Source: Thiobacillaceae bacterium (lineage in GTDB: Bacteria; Pseudomonadota; Gammaproteobacteria; Burkholderiales; Thiobacillaceae). Taken from it: a stretch of DNA of 11,284 bases. The notes beneath the pieces were generated by a model, which ran no database searches, was not told where the DNA came from, and saw only the letters and a program-made list of their open reading frames with translations. Position 1 is the stretch's first letter. Every line of letters starts with the position of its first letter. Positions 1 through 6,033 of the stretch are shown here, piece by piece. The translations under genes were made by a program, and so were the position numbers. The stretch is taken from positions 1 through 11,284 of the forward strand of contig JAAPAA010000361.1 in NCBI GenBank assembly GCA_012274165.1. The letters run 5' to 3'.

Positions 1-67
1 AATACGCACGCGATGCCACACAACTCGCCGACCACATACCCGGACAGCGAACCTGAACGCCGATCCA

Positions 68-280
68 TTACTTGAGTTGATCTTTCTGGCGAGCCTGCCA
101 ATCGGAAACCTGCTTCTCGGCTTCGTCTTTAGTGATGCCGTAGGACTCCTGGATCTTGCCCAATAGCTGATCGCGCTTGCCGGCAATTACGTCGAGGTGA
201 TCGTCGGTAAGCTTGCCCCACTGTGTTTTCACCTGCCCTTTGAACTGTTTCCAGTTGCCTTCTACGATATTCCAGTCCAT
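68..280 (-). CDS. CsbD family stress-response protein
   Basis: This 70-residue protein starts MDWNIVEGNWKQFKGQVK and matches the CsbD/YjbJ family, small hydrophilic proteins of bacteria that are often induced by general stress. Family hallmarks visible are the N-terminal W-x-x-(I/V)-xGxWKQxKGxVKxxWGKLTDD pattern and a highly charged helical C-terminal half (residues 30-70), with no signal peptide or membrane segment, so it should be cytosolic. The molecular function of the family is not established. The start is supported by AGGAG six bases before the ATG on the minus strand; the stop is TAA. It is divergent from the BON-domain lipoprotein gene, with about 460 bases between them. Length is normal for the family. 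Identification is confident from sequence pattern alone; a stress role here is inferred from the family and the neighbouring genes. Confidence 0.93.
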   Translation of the reverse strand: MDWNIVEGNWKQFKGQVKTQWGKLTDDHLDVIAGKRDQLLGKIQESYGITKDEAEKQVSDWQARQKDQLK

Positions 281-744
281 ATCAATCTCCTGTGGTTAGG
301 GACTCGACGGGCGAAATTACCAATCGAGCATCTTTGTCGCAGCCGGCCTCTCGTCATCTCTGCACCTCACGCAGCGAATGGCTACAGAAGTGAAAGATTG
401 ACGACCGCCTGGACAGCTTTTATAGAAGCCCCCGATGAAAACGCAAGGCTAGTCGCATACCCAAGAGCGGTCTGTACGTCAGAACACACACGCCATTGCG
501 GTCACGGCATCCCCAATGAAAATGCGAAAGTGAATCAGCGATGGTCGAGAAGTAAACCGATGATGAGGGCCACAGATCAATGAGCAGAAGTGGGGGGGGG
601 CATGCAAGACCTGCCTGTCTTAAATCACATTTTTGTACTAGCCTTACTGTATGCGGTAAGTAATGAACCTTGCCCCACGTGTGTAAACAGTTTCACCTTT
701 GAATGACACAGTGATTATTTCAACCAAACCATAAGGGTGCCTCC
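281..744. other. Divergent intergenic region between CsbD and BON genes
   Basis: No convincing protein gene is seen in these 464 bases; an open plus-strand frame that reaches into it from 197 is largely the shadow of the CsbD gene and has no family resemblance. What the region holds: the CsbD leader and ribosome binding site at its left end, a promoter-like pair at 398-426 on the plus strand, a run of nine G (592-600), a short inverted repeat AAGAC/GTCTT (606-610 and 617-621) followed by a T5 run at about 630-634, and the leader of the BON gene. The G9 run is a possible slippage site but lies outside any reading frame. Confidence 0.5.
398..426 (+). promoter_or_regulatory. Sigma-70-like promoter, TTGACG-17-TATAGA
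   Basis: TTGACG (398-403) is separated by exactly 17 bases from TATAGA (421-426), a near-consensus housekeeping promoter on the plus strand. Transcription would begin near 433, about 310 bases before the BON-domain gene, with no credible reading frame in between. It could serve as a distant promoter giving a long leader, or drive a small non-coding RNA. Support is pattern only. Confidence 0.45.
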
Positions 745-1059
745 ATGAAACAACTCAACAAGTATCTTTCCGCAGTTTTCCTGGCTGCTACGCTGGTTTC
801 TGTTGTCGGGTGTGCATCGACAACCGCCAAGGAGGGAACCGGCGAGTATGTCGACAACAGCGTCATCACCACCAAAGTGAAGGCAGCGATTTTCAATGAA
901 CCCTCCCTGAAATCCGCAGAAATCAACGTCGAATCATTCAAAGGTGTGGTTCAGTTGAGTGGTTTCGTCAATTCCCAGGCCGACATCGACAAGGCGACCT
1001 CACTTGCACGTAGCGTTGAAGGCGTGACATCCGTCAAGAACGACATGCGGCTTAAGTGA
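745..1059 (+). CDS. BON-domain outer-membrane/periplasmic lipoprotein (OsmY-like)
   Basis: A 104-residue lipoprotein with one BON domain. Residues 1-23 form a signal peptide ending in a lipobox (VVGC, Cys23), so the mature protein is expected to be lipid-anchored and face the periplasm. Residues about 36-103 carry the BON pattern: DNSVITTKVKAAIF, then a strand-like SAEINVESFKGVVQLSGFV with the typical V-x-L-x-G-x-V, and the closing A-x-S-V-x-G-V-x-x-V-K-N-D. BON domains are thought to bind membranes or phospholipids, and OsmY-type members respond to osmotic and envelope stress. The start is the first ATG before a proper signal peptide, with AAGGG ten bases upstream as a fair ribosome binding site. 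The neighbours, CsbD and a DUF5670-type peptide, also belong to stress-type families. The domain call is confident; the stress role is inferred. Confidence 0.9.
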   Translation: MKQLNKYLSAVFLAATLVSVVGCASTTAKEGTGEYVDNSVITTKVKAAIFNEPSLKSAEINVESFKGVVQLSGFVNSQADIDKATSLARSVEGVTSVKNDMRLK

Positions 1060-1195
1060 CATGGAAATGTGTCCTTGCCAGCCTGTGCCAGCGTGACCAA
1101 GGAAGTCCCAGTCATGTTGCTCCGCTGGTAACGGACAGTTCGTGTTGATAAAGGGTTTGAAATGGTAGCCAGATTAATTGGGAGGAGTGGCAAAC

Positions 1196-1333
1196 ATGCT
1201 TGAGACTATTGCGGTAATACTGATCATCCTGTGGTTACTGGGTTTGGTTACCTCATACACCATGGGCGGATTCATTCACATTCTGCTGGTCATCGCGGTT
1301 GTGGTGATTCTGATTCGTGTGATTGGTCGCTGA
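1196..1333 (+). CDS. Small two-helix membrane protein, lmo0937/DUF5670-like
   Basis: A 45-codon gene beginning MLETIAVILIILWLLGLV and ending IRVIGR before TGA. It has two hydrophobic helices (about residues 4-18 and 25-42) joined by a short turn containing T-S-Y-T-M-G-G, with a basic C-terminus. This two-helix hairpin with the central TMGGFIH motif is the pattern of the lmo0937 family (DUF5670), tiny inner-membrane peptides of unknown function commonly found beside CsbD and BON stress genes. Strong translation signal: GGAGGAG eight to nine bases before the ATG. It follows the BON gene by 136 bases in the same direction, so it may have its own promoter or be read through from it. It is easily missed because of its size; the strong ribosome binding site and family resemblance make it credible. 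Confidence 0.85.
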   Translation: MLETIAVILIILWLLGLVTSYTMGGFIHILLVIAVVVILIRVIGR

Positions 1334-1452
1334 GTGGCTACGCCTGTTTTCGGCGACTTGTCGGCTCCGTCTGACAGGCGGTCGAAGCAGTCCCCACCTG
1401 TTAAAAGTGGTTAACCTCGACTGCAACTTTGCTTAACAATCGGGTGATAAAA

Positions 1453-1521
1453 ATGCTGAAAATTCGTAATTTGATTCTTGTGCTGGGGCTGTTATCTCCA
1501 TTGACTGCCCCTGCCGCCTAG
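1453..1521 (+). other. Signal-peptide segment cut by an in-frame amber codon
   Basis: From ATG 1453 a 22-residue classical signal peptide is encoded (MLKIRNLILVLGLLSPLTAP followed by AA), then TAG at 1519-1521, in frame with the 276-codon frame that follows. A GGGTGA sits a few bases before the ATG as a plausible ribosome binding site. The expected sequence at this place in a secreted protein would be A-A-Q-V, so a single C-to-T change of CAG to TAG explains the stop. A GTG immediately after the stop could allow reinitiation, but the product would lack an export signal. Confidence 0.75.
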
Positions 1522-2352
1522 GTGAGCGTCGGCATCAGTCTTCCCGGTATCAGCATCGGGATCAACATGCCGATGTATCCGCGGCTTGTCCGGGTCCCTG
1601 GCTATCCCGTCTACTACGATCCCCGGGTGGATTCGAATTATTTCTTTTACGACGGCCTGTACTGGGTGTTCCAGGGCGATAACTGGTATGCGAGCAGCTG
1701 GTACAACGGGCCGTGGGATATGGTGGGTTATTACGATGTGCCGGCTTATGTTCTGCGCGTTCCGGTGCGCTACTATCGCCAGCCTCCGACTTATTTCCGT
1801 GGCTGGCATGCCGACGCGCCGCCACGTTGGGGCGATCACTGGGGCCGTGACTGGGAACAGCGTCGAAGCGGGTGGGACCAATGGGACCGCCGTTCCGCCC
1901 CGGCTCCCGCACCGTTGCCGAGCTATCAGCGAGATTATTCCGGGGATCGCTATCCTCGCGCGGTTGAACAACAGCATTCGATCCAATCCGAGAAGTACCG
2001 CTACCAGCCGCGTGAGCCTGTAACGCAGCAGTATTATCAGCAGCGTGTGCAGCCGGCTCAGCAACGGCAGCAAGACCAACAGCGTCAACAGCAGCAGACG
2101 CAGCAGAAGCAGCAAGACCAACAGCGGCAACAGCAACAGACACAGCAACGGCAGCAAGATCAGCAGCGTCAACAGCAGCAGACGCAGCAGAAGCAGCAAG
2201 ACCAACAGCGGCAACACCCCCAATCTGAACCGCAAGGAAAGGGTCAGCAACACAAGGCTGCGCCACAAGACCAGGGGCAAGATAGCAAGGGTGCACAGCA
2301 AGGTAAGGATCAGAAGAAGAAGGACGAAGAGCGCAGTCAGAATCGCCAGTAA
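1522..2352 (+). CDS. Tyr/Trp-rich secreted protein with Gln-rich repeat tail (interrupted gene body)
   Basis: The main part (276 codons, TAA stop) of a gene whose signal peptide lies upstream at 1453-1521 and is separated from it by one amber codon. The first 90 or so residues are rich in Tyr, Trp and Gly, with the pattern Y-F-F-Y-D-G-L-Y-W-V-F-Q-G-D-N-W-Y followed by W-Y-N-G-P-W. This resembles proteobacterial exported proteins of unknown function with short Y-x-W-type repeats. A Pro/Arg/Trp-rich middle follows, then a Gln-rich repeat (about residues 180-235) and a Lys/Gln/Asp tail. The reading frame is intact over the whole length, so decay, if any, is recent. Possible readings are a recent pseudogene, amber read-through, reinitiation at the adjacent GTG, or a sequencing error. 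TAG is used as a normal stop by two other genes here (5402-5404 and 6598-6600), so general recoding is unlikely. Function unknown. Confidence 0.7.
   Translation: MSVGISLPGISIGINMPMYPRLVRVPGYPVYYDPRVDSNYFFYDGLYWVFQGDNWYASSWYNGPWDMVGYYDVPAYVLRVPVRYYRQPPTYFRGWHADAPPRWGDHWGRDWEQRRSGWDQWDRRSAPAPAPLPSYQRDYSGDRYPRAVEQQHSIQSEKYRYQPREPVTQQYYQQRVQPAQQRQQDQQRQQQQTQQKQQDQQRQQQQTQQRQQDQQRQQQQTQQKQQDQQRQHPQSEPQGKGQQHKAAPQDQGQDSKGAQQGKDQKKKDEERSQNRQ
2059..2226 (+). repeat. Four 42-bp tandem repeats coding for Gln-rich 14-mers
   Basis: Four in-frame units of 42 bases (2059-2100, 2101-2142, 2143-2184, 2185-2226) encode QQ(R/K)QQDQQRQQQQT, the last unit ending HPQS. Units 1 and 3 (Arg form) are almost identical, as are units 2 and 4 (Lys form), so the array looks like a duplication of an 84-base pair of units. 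Such arrays change length readily by slippage or recombination while staying in frame. Confidence 0.92.
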
Positions 2353-3028
2353 TTCATGGCGAGCGCCCTGACCGTCTCTTCATGGCCGAGAGTGTGAATT
2401 CAGCCGATTTCCACATCGCGGTGGTTCGCCAAGAATTCCGCAACGCCGGCTAATGGCGGCTTAGGCAGAGGGCATGACGGTCGGCCGCCCTGGCAGGCAG
2501 GTTTGCAGCCAGTCACTTCCTGCCGCGATACCGGACGCTCAGCAATGACCTCTTTTAAAACATTGGTCTGGCACTTTGAAGTGCCCCCAGGTTACTAGAC
2601 AAATTTGAGCTTCAGGTTTGTGTGTCCGCTTAGGTCGAGCAGCGGTTGTCCGTGATCCCTTATCCAACAGGCCGCTTCGGGTCGAAAGCGCCAATACAGC
2701 AGCTTTGTAAGCAGCCATTGAGCGTGCCTGATTGTGGCAGGGCAAAAATCCTGCACCGACCAGATCCCCTCCTCATCCCCGCCCAGCCGAGACGGGCGCC
2801 CTGCAAAAATTGTTGACAATCCTTGCACGCCACGCTGGCGGTGCCACAAATCAAGCGGTGCCGGATTCAACTGTTCTCATGAAATCAATGCGTTGAAGAA
2901 ACGCGGCAACGCTGGCACCACTCTTGCGGTTGTCCTCTCGTCGTCGGAGAGATGTGCCCGATGTGCCGGGACAAGGCACGTTGGCAACCCCTCCGCCGAT
3001 TCAGCCCATTCACTTCCAGGAATATCAG
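2353..3028. other. About 675 bases without a convincing gene
   Basis: Open frames exist on both strands (for example 2595-2870 and 2539-2745 on the minus strand, and a plus-strand frame running from 2734 into the next gene), but none has a good start with ribosome binding site or a family resemblance I recognise. They also overlap each other in different frames. A perfect inverted repeat GGCACTT-TG-AAGTGCC lies at 2570-2585; on either strand it lacks a clean T run, so it is only a weak terminator candidate. A TTGACA occurs at 2813-2818 without a matching -10 box. The right end is the leader of the beta-barrel gene at 3029. It may be the remains of a decayed gene. Confidence 0.5.
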
Positions 3029-3652
3029 ATGAAACTTTACCAACTGGCACCACTTGCACTCTTCGCCCTGACCCCAACGGCGTTTGCCGACGGCTTTTAC
3101 GGATTGGGCGAGGTTACCTACTCGAACCAGTCTCTCGACCAGAATCATTTCGACACTGCACTGTCTGCCAGCGGCGCGACTGGCCTGTCCAGCAGCGACT
3201 CAGGCAGCGGCGCCCAGTGGCGCTTGCAGGGTGGCTATCGATTCAATCCCTATCTGGCGATGGAAGCCGGCTATATCGATTTTGGCAAAGCCAAATACCA
3301 GGCCAGCTACGCTGGGGGAAGCGCCGAGGGCACATTGAAAGCTGGCGGCCTGGATATGGCTGCGCTGATTGGCCTGCCGTTGAATGACAGCATTCTGGTC
3401 TTCGGCAAAGTGGGGGTGGTGGATGCAAAAGTCGAATCCAACCTTACGGCAAGCGCCCCGGCAAATTCCGCCAGCGGGAGCGATTCAGTCTATTCCATCC
3501 GTCCCCTGGTGGGCGTGGGCGCGATCTACAAGCTCACGCAAAATGTCGACTTGCGTGGCGACTATGATTACGTGAGCGGGCTCGGCACATCCAGCAAAAC
3601 GGGACAGATGAATTCCAGCATGTTCTCGATGGGTGTCGGCTACAACTTCTGA
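3029..3652 (+). CDS. Outer-membrane beta-barrel protein, OmpA/OmpW-like porin family
   Basis: A 207-residue exported protein. Residues 1-20 form a signal peptide (MKLYQLAPLALFALTPTAFA) with cleavage before DGFYG. The mature part shows alternating strand-like segments separated by Gly/Ser/Asn-rich loops: GFYGLGEVTY, WRLQGGYRFNPYLAMEAGYIDFG, DMAALIGLPL, ILVFGKVGVVDAKV, YSIRPLVGVGAIYKLTQNVDLRGDYDYV, and a last strand ending MGVGYNF with the C-terminal Phe required for outer-membrane assembly. The pattern Y-x-x-N-x-Y-L-A-M-E-A-G-Y-x-D-F-G is typical of small eight-stranded OmpA-like barrels; no C-terminal peptidoglycan-binding domain is present. I chose the ATG at 3029 over the longer upstream frame because it begins the signal peptide and has AGGA about eight bases before it. 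Substrate, if any, is unknown. It is convergent with the minus-strand gene ending at 3789. Confidence 0.85.
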   Translation: MKLYQLAPLALFALTPTAFADGFYGLGEVTYSNQSLDQNHFDTALSASGATGLSSSDSGSGAQWRLQGGYRFNPYLAMEAGYIDFGKAKYQASYAGGSAEGTLKAGGLDMAALIGLPLNDSILVFGKVGVVDAKVESNLTASAPANSASGSDSVYSIRPLVGVGAIYKLTQNVDLRGDYDYVSGLGTSSKTGQMNSSMFSMGVGYNF

Positions 3653-3658
3653 CCGTTC

Positions 3659-3751
3659 TCCCGTGACGTTTGGGGTGAGCCTGATGCGCACTGCCCGGGC
3701 GTCACGGGAACTGAAAGGGGGGCTGCAGAAATAACGCTACAGCAGCAGCCC
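3659..3751. terminator. Hairpins between two convergent genes
   Basis: Two inverted repeats lie between the convergent beta-barrel genes: TCCCGTGACG/CGTCACGGGA (3659-3668 with 3700-3709) and GGGCTGC/GCAGCCC (3720-3726 with 3745-3751). A pyrimidine-rich stretch with CTTTTCTTT follows the second on the plus strand. Placement suggests shared transcription termination, but a clean T run directly after the stem is missing, so this is a moderate call. Confidence 0.45.
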
Positions 3752-3788
3752 TCGGAATCACTTTTCTTTCCCGAACACTGCCAACACG

Positions 3789-4577
3789 TCAGAACCAGTG
3801 ACCGAGTCGCACGGTCAGGCCGGCCATCAATTGCCAGTCGGGTGCTGCGGCGGATAAACCGGCCGCTGCGGCAACGTCGAGTACCAGCGCGCGGCTCACG
3901 TTGTAGTTCAATGCCCCGAGCGCTTGCGACTGCGCGCTTGTTCCCTGTTGCACGAGGCCGGACAGTTCGCCGGTGATACCGAATCGTTCGTCGAGCGGAT
4001 GCGATGCAGCAACCGCCCATCCGCCCTGCCATGTCCCCTGCCCCGCATCGACTACATCGAGACGTACACCCGCGACATTGACGTCGACATGGATACCCGG
4101 GTAATCGAAACTGGCGATGGTGTTGATTCCCCAGTTGGTTCCACCGTTGCTGATCGGCGTGCGCGCGGTCGGCAATGTCACGCCGAGCTCCGCCCCGAGC
4201 GCGAGGGTTTCATTGACGGGCAGCTTGTACTTGAGGGTCAGTGACGTATCGCCGCCGCTGTGCGCGGTACTGCCGTCATACGCGCGCTGCCACGCGTAGG
4301 CATCGGTCCCGATCAGCATGCCCCAGCTTTCGTTCCATGCCAGCTTGAACGTCACGGGTGACGATTGGCTGCGCGCGGTGTCGCCCCCCTTGGCCCACGA
4401 AACGCCGGCCTCGAGTTCAGGCCACCCCGGCGCGGGCAGCTCGGCAGGCGAGGCGACGGATGGGCGATAGGGCACGACCGCCGGGGTATCGTCCTGTGCC
4501 CGCGCGAAGGTGCTGCCTGCAAAACAAACAACTGCGGTCGCGATGGCAAGGCCGCAATTGCGCAGTCGCGATGTCAT
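3789..4577 (-). CDS. Outer-membrane transporter-like beta-barrel protein
   Basis: From the ATG at 4577 the product has 262 residues, with a signal peptide (MTSRLRNCGLAIATAVVCFA, cleavage near FARA/QDD). The mature part is made of amphipathic strand-like segments: ELEAGVSWAKGG, PVTFKLAWNESWGMLIGTDAYAW, DTSLTLKYKLP, LALGAELGVTLPT, GINTIASFDYPGIHVDVNVAG, GWAVAASHPLDERFGITGELSGL, and a final strand LMAGLTVRLGHWF ending in Phe. This resembles the large family of putative outer-membrane transporters related to the MetA/phenol-degradation group, whose members are typically 250-320 residues; the substrate cannot be told. Alternative starts are ATG 4607, with GCGGA ten bases before it, and TTG 4646. 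I prefer 4577 because it gives a normal signal peptide, although its ribosome binding site is poor. It is convergent with the gene ending at 3652, and its upstream region borders a tRNA-Sec relic. Confidence 0.75.
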   Translation of the reverse strand: MTSRLRNCGLAIATAVVCFAGSTFARAQDDTPAVVPYRPSVASPAELPAPGWPELEAGVSWAKGGDTARSQSSPVTFKLAWNESWGMLIGTDAYAWQRAYDGSTAHSGGDTSLTLKYKLPVNETLALGAELGVTLPTARTPISNGGTNWGINTIASFDYPGIHVDVNVAGVRLDVVDAGQGTWQGGWAVAASHPLDERFGITGELSGLVQQGTSAQSQALGALNYNVSRALVLDVAAAAGLSAAAPDWQLMAGLTVRLGHWF

Positions 4578-4784
4578 GCTGCTTGCTGGCGTAATGATTA
4601 GTCCCATAGCTTTGAATTCCGCTGGCCAACAATACTTGAGCGCCAACCATGACCGTAAAGAAGCGCAGCCTATCGGAGAACCCGGGGCAGGCCAATACCC
4701 TTTCCGGTTGCTGAACGGACGTTCGACACCCTCACTATGACAGCCTCTTCAAGGCCGATGCCTGACCCATTACGCCCAGAAAAA

Positions 4785-4870
4785 TGGTGGAGGAAGTGGG
4801 AGTCGAACCCGCCCGGGAACGACTGACGCCCTCTACCGGATTTGAAGTTCGGCCGCACCATCAGGCACGC
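4785..4870 (-). pseudogene. tRNA-Sec relic 1 (D arm to CCA)
   Basis: On the minus strand these 86 bases match the intact selC copy (7144-7230) at about 77 of 87 aligned positions. They start at GCGTGCC of the D stem and run through the anticodon loop CTTCAAA (anticodon TCA at 4845-4843), the long variable arm, the T arm with GGTTCGACTCC, and CCA. The match continues past CCA into TTTTTCT. The 5' acceptor strand is not homologous: the eight bases before the D arm pair at only about five of eight positions with the 3' strand. C-A mismatches also occur in the anticodon stem, variable stem and T stem. It is therefore probably not a working tRNA but a partial copy or attachment-site scar. Confidence 0.85.
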
Positions 4871-4902
4871 ACTCACTTGGCTTGCGCGGAATTCCGGCTA
4901 GA

Positions 4903-4929
4903 TTGACTGAATCAGTGTTCGCGTACTGC
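4903..4929 (+). promoter_or_regulatory. Possible promoter/operator before cupredoxin operon
   Basis: TTGACT at 4903-4908 is followed after 15 bases by TACTGC, a weak promoter-like pair. The -35 overlaps a small palindrome ACTGA-A-TCAGT (4906-4916) that could bind a regulator. It lies about 60-85 bases before the cupredoxin start and is the best candidate in the gap between the tRNA relic and the operon, but the evidence is slight. Confidence 0.25.
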
Positions 4930-4987
4930 GAGGCTGCGGTGGTTTCCCGTCGAGTGGCTATTCCCGCCCAAACTTTGAAAGCAGATC

Positions 4988-5404
4988 ATGAAAAATGCCA
5001 TCCTGTTTCTAGTGTTCTGCCTTGTTGGATATTCCACCTGCCGGGCCGACGCCGCTGCGCCCGAAGAGACGGTTTATCGGGCAACGACCGCCGCCGATGG
5101 CGTGCAGCACGTCAAGATGGAAGGTGGTGGCTATTTCTTCAAGCCCAACCGGGTGATCGTCAAGATGAATGTGCCGGTCGAGTTGACGCTCAGCGTGGAA
5201 AAAGGTCTGGTTCCCCACACCTTCGTCATCAAGGCGCCCGAAGCTGGCATCGCGGTCGATGAAGAATTGTCGAGCACGGCCAAGTCCGTCCGCTTCACCC
5301 CCTCCGCCACCGGAAAATTCCCGTTTTACTGCAAGAACAAGCTGCTATTTTTTGAAAGCCACCGCGACAAGGGCATGGAGGGTGTGCTCGAAGTCGTGGA
5401 ATAG
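4988..5404 (+). CDS. Exported cupredoxin-like copper protein
   Basis: A 138-residue protein with a signal peptide (residues 1 to about 23, MKNAILFLVFCLVGYSTCRA), so it is periplasmic. The rest is one cupredoxin domain with the strand pattern YFFKPNRVIVKMNVPVELTLS, then VPHTFVI (His77), FYCKN (Cys115), His125 and Met130 in H-R-D-K-G-M-E-G. His77/Cys115/His125/Met130 fit the ligand set of a mononuclear type 1 copper site. The Cys-to-His spacing of ten residues, with KNKLLFFES between, is longer than in plastocyanin. A single Cys in the ligand loop argues against a CuA centre. It is probably a small electron carrier or copper-binding protein. The stop is TAG and the next gene starts two bases later (TAGAGATG), so it is the first gene of a three-gene operon. 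A tRNA-Sec relic lies 117 bases upstream. Confidence 0.87.
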   Translation: MKNAILFLVFCLVGYSTCRADAAAPEETVYRATTAADGVQHVKMEGGGYFFKPNRVIVKMNVPVELTLSVEKGLVPHTFVIKAPEAGIAVDEELSSTAKSVRFTPSATGKFPFYCKNKLLFFESHRDKGMEGVLEVVE

Positions 5405-5406
5405 AG

Positions 5407-6033
5407 ATGCTATCCACCCTGATGCTGGCCGCTACCCTCACCGCAACAGGTCTGGCCCAATTGGCCGCCGCCATCGAGCATTACCGCTCGGTGGAAACCT
5501 ACCGTGTCACCCTGAATTCCACCCATGACGATGGCAAGGAGGAAATCCGCTACGCCTACAAGCAGCCCGGTTTTGTGCGCATGGAATTCATTCGCCCGCA
5601 TGAGGGCGCGGTGCTGGTTTACAGCCCGATTACCCAGCGCGTACGGCTGTGGCCGTTTGGCATCGGCCATTTCCCGGAACTCAAGCTGAGTCCGGGCAAC
5701 CCGCTGGTGCAGAATCCGCGCGGTCAAACCGTGGATCAATCGGATGTGGGGACGCTATTCGAACATGTTCGCACCCTGCTGGAACAGGGCGAGGTAGAGG
5801 TGCTGGACGAAGCGCGTATCGAGGGCCGCACGGCTCTGCACCTGGCGGTGGCCGGTGCGTCCGGGGTTGCGGTGGCCGGCGTACATCGCTACGAACTGTG
5901 GCTGGATACGGCGAGCCAGTTTCCCGTCAAGGTGATCAGCCGCGACCAGGCGGATGCCGTCATTGAAACCGTCACGCTGGACGATCTGGAAATCAACCTT
6001 GCGCTGCCGGAGGCGTTGTTCAATCCCGAGTGA
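5407..6033 (+). CDS. LolA/DUF1571-like periplasmic protein
   Basis: A 208-residue protein with a short hydrophobic N-terminus (MLSTLMLAATLTATGLAQLA) that probably acts as a signal peptide. After it comes an I-E-H-Y-R-S-V-E-T-Y-R-V-T-L start typical of LolA-fold/DUF1571 proteins. Further family-like features are EEIRYAYKQPGFVRMEFIRPHEGAVLVYSP (around residues 45-74), a Pro/Gly-rich segment with PLVQNPRG (residues 97-104), and a closing WLDTASQFPVKVISRDQ...TLDDLEINLALPEALFNP that mirrors the last strands of LolA-type half-barrels. Proteins of this fold bind lipids or lipoproteins in the periplasm; the ligand here is unknown. It starts two bases after the cupredoxin stop and its own TGA overlaps the next ATG, so the three genes are tightly coupled. 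The family call is from pattern memory; the fold class is more certain than the subfamily. Confidence 0.72.
   Translation: MLSTLMLAATLTATGLAQLAAAIEHYRSVETYRVTLNSTHDDGKEEIRYAYKQPGFVRMEFIRPHEGAVLVYSPITQRVRLWPFGIGHFPELKLSPGNPLVQNPRGQTVDQSDVGTLFEHVRTLLEQGEVEVLDEARIEGRTALHLAVAGASGVAVAGVHRYELWLDTASQFPVKVISRDQADAVIETVTLDDLEINLALPEALFNPE

Noticed and set aside
1519..1521. TAG as a genetically recoded sense codon
   Set aside because: TAG serves as a normal stop for the cupredoxin gene (5402-5404) and the four-helix membrane protein (6598-6600), so genome-wide reassignment is unlikely.
1562..2296. Ala/Val-rich and Leu-rich open frames antisense to the Gln-repeat gene
   Set aside because: They are translations of the CAG/CAA repeat on the other strand and have no start signal or motif.
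2813..2841. Perfect TTGACA -35 box
   Set aside because: Bases at the expected -10 distance (TGGCGG near 2836) do not resemble TATAAT.
2595..2870. A 91-codon minus-strand frame starting with TTG
   Set aside because: No ribosome binding site, no recognised family, and it overlaps other equally open frames; treated as unassigned region.
4785..4878. Relic 1 as a second working tRNA-Sec gene
   Set aside because: The anticodon, T loop and CCA are kept, but the acceptor stem pairs at only about five of eight positions and three other stems carry C-A mismatches.
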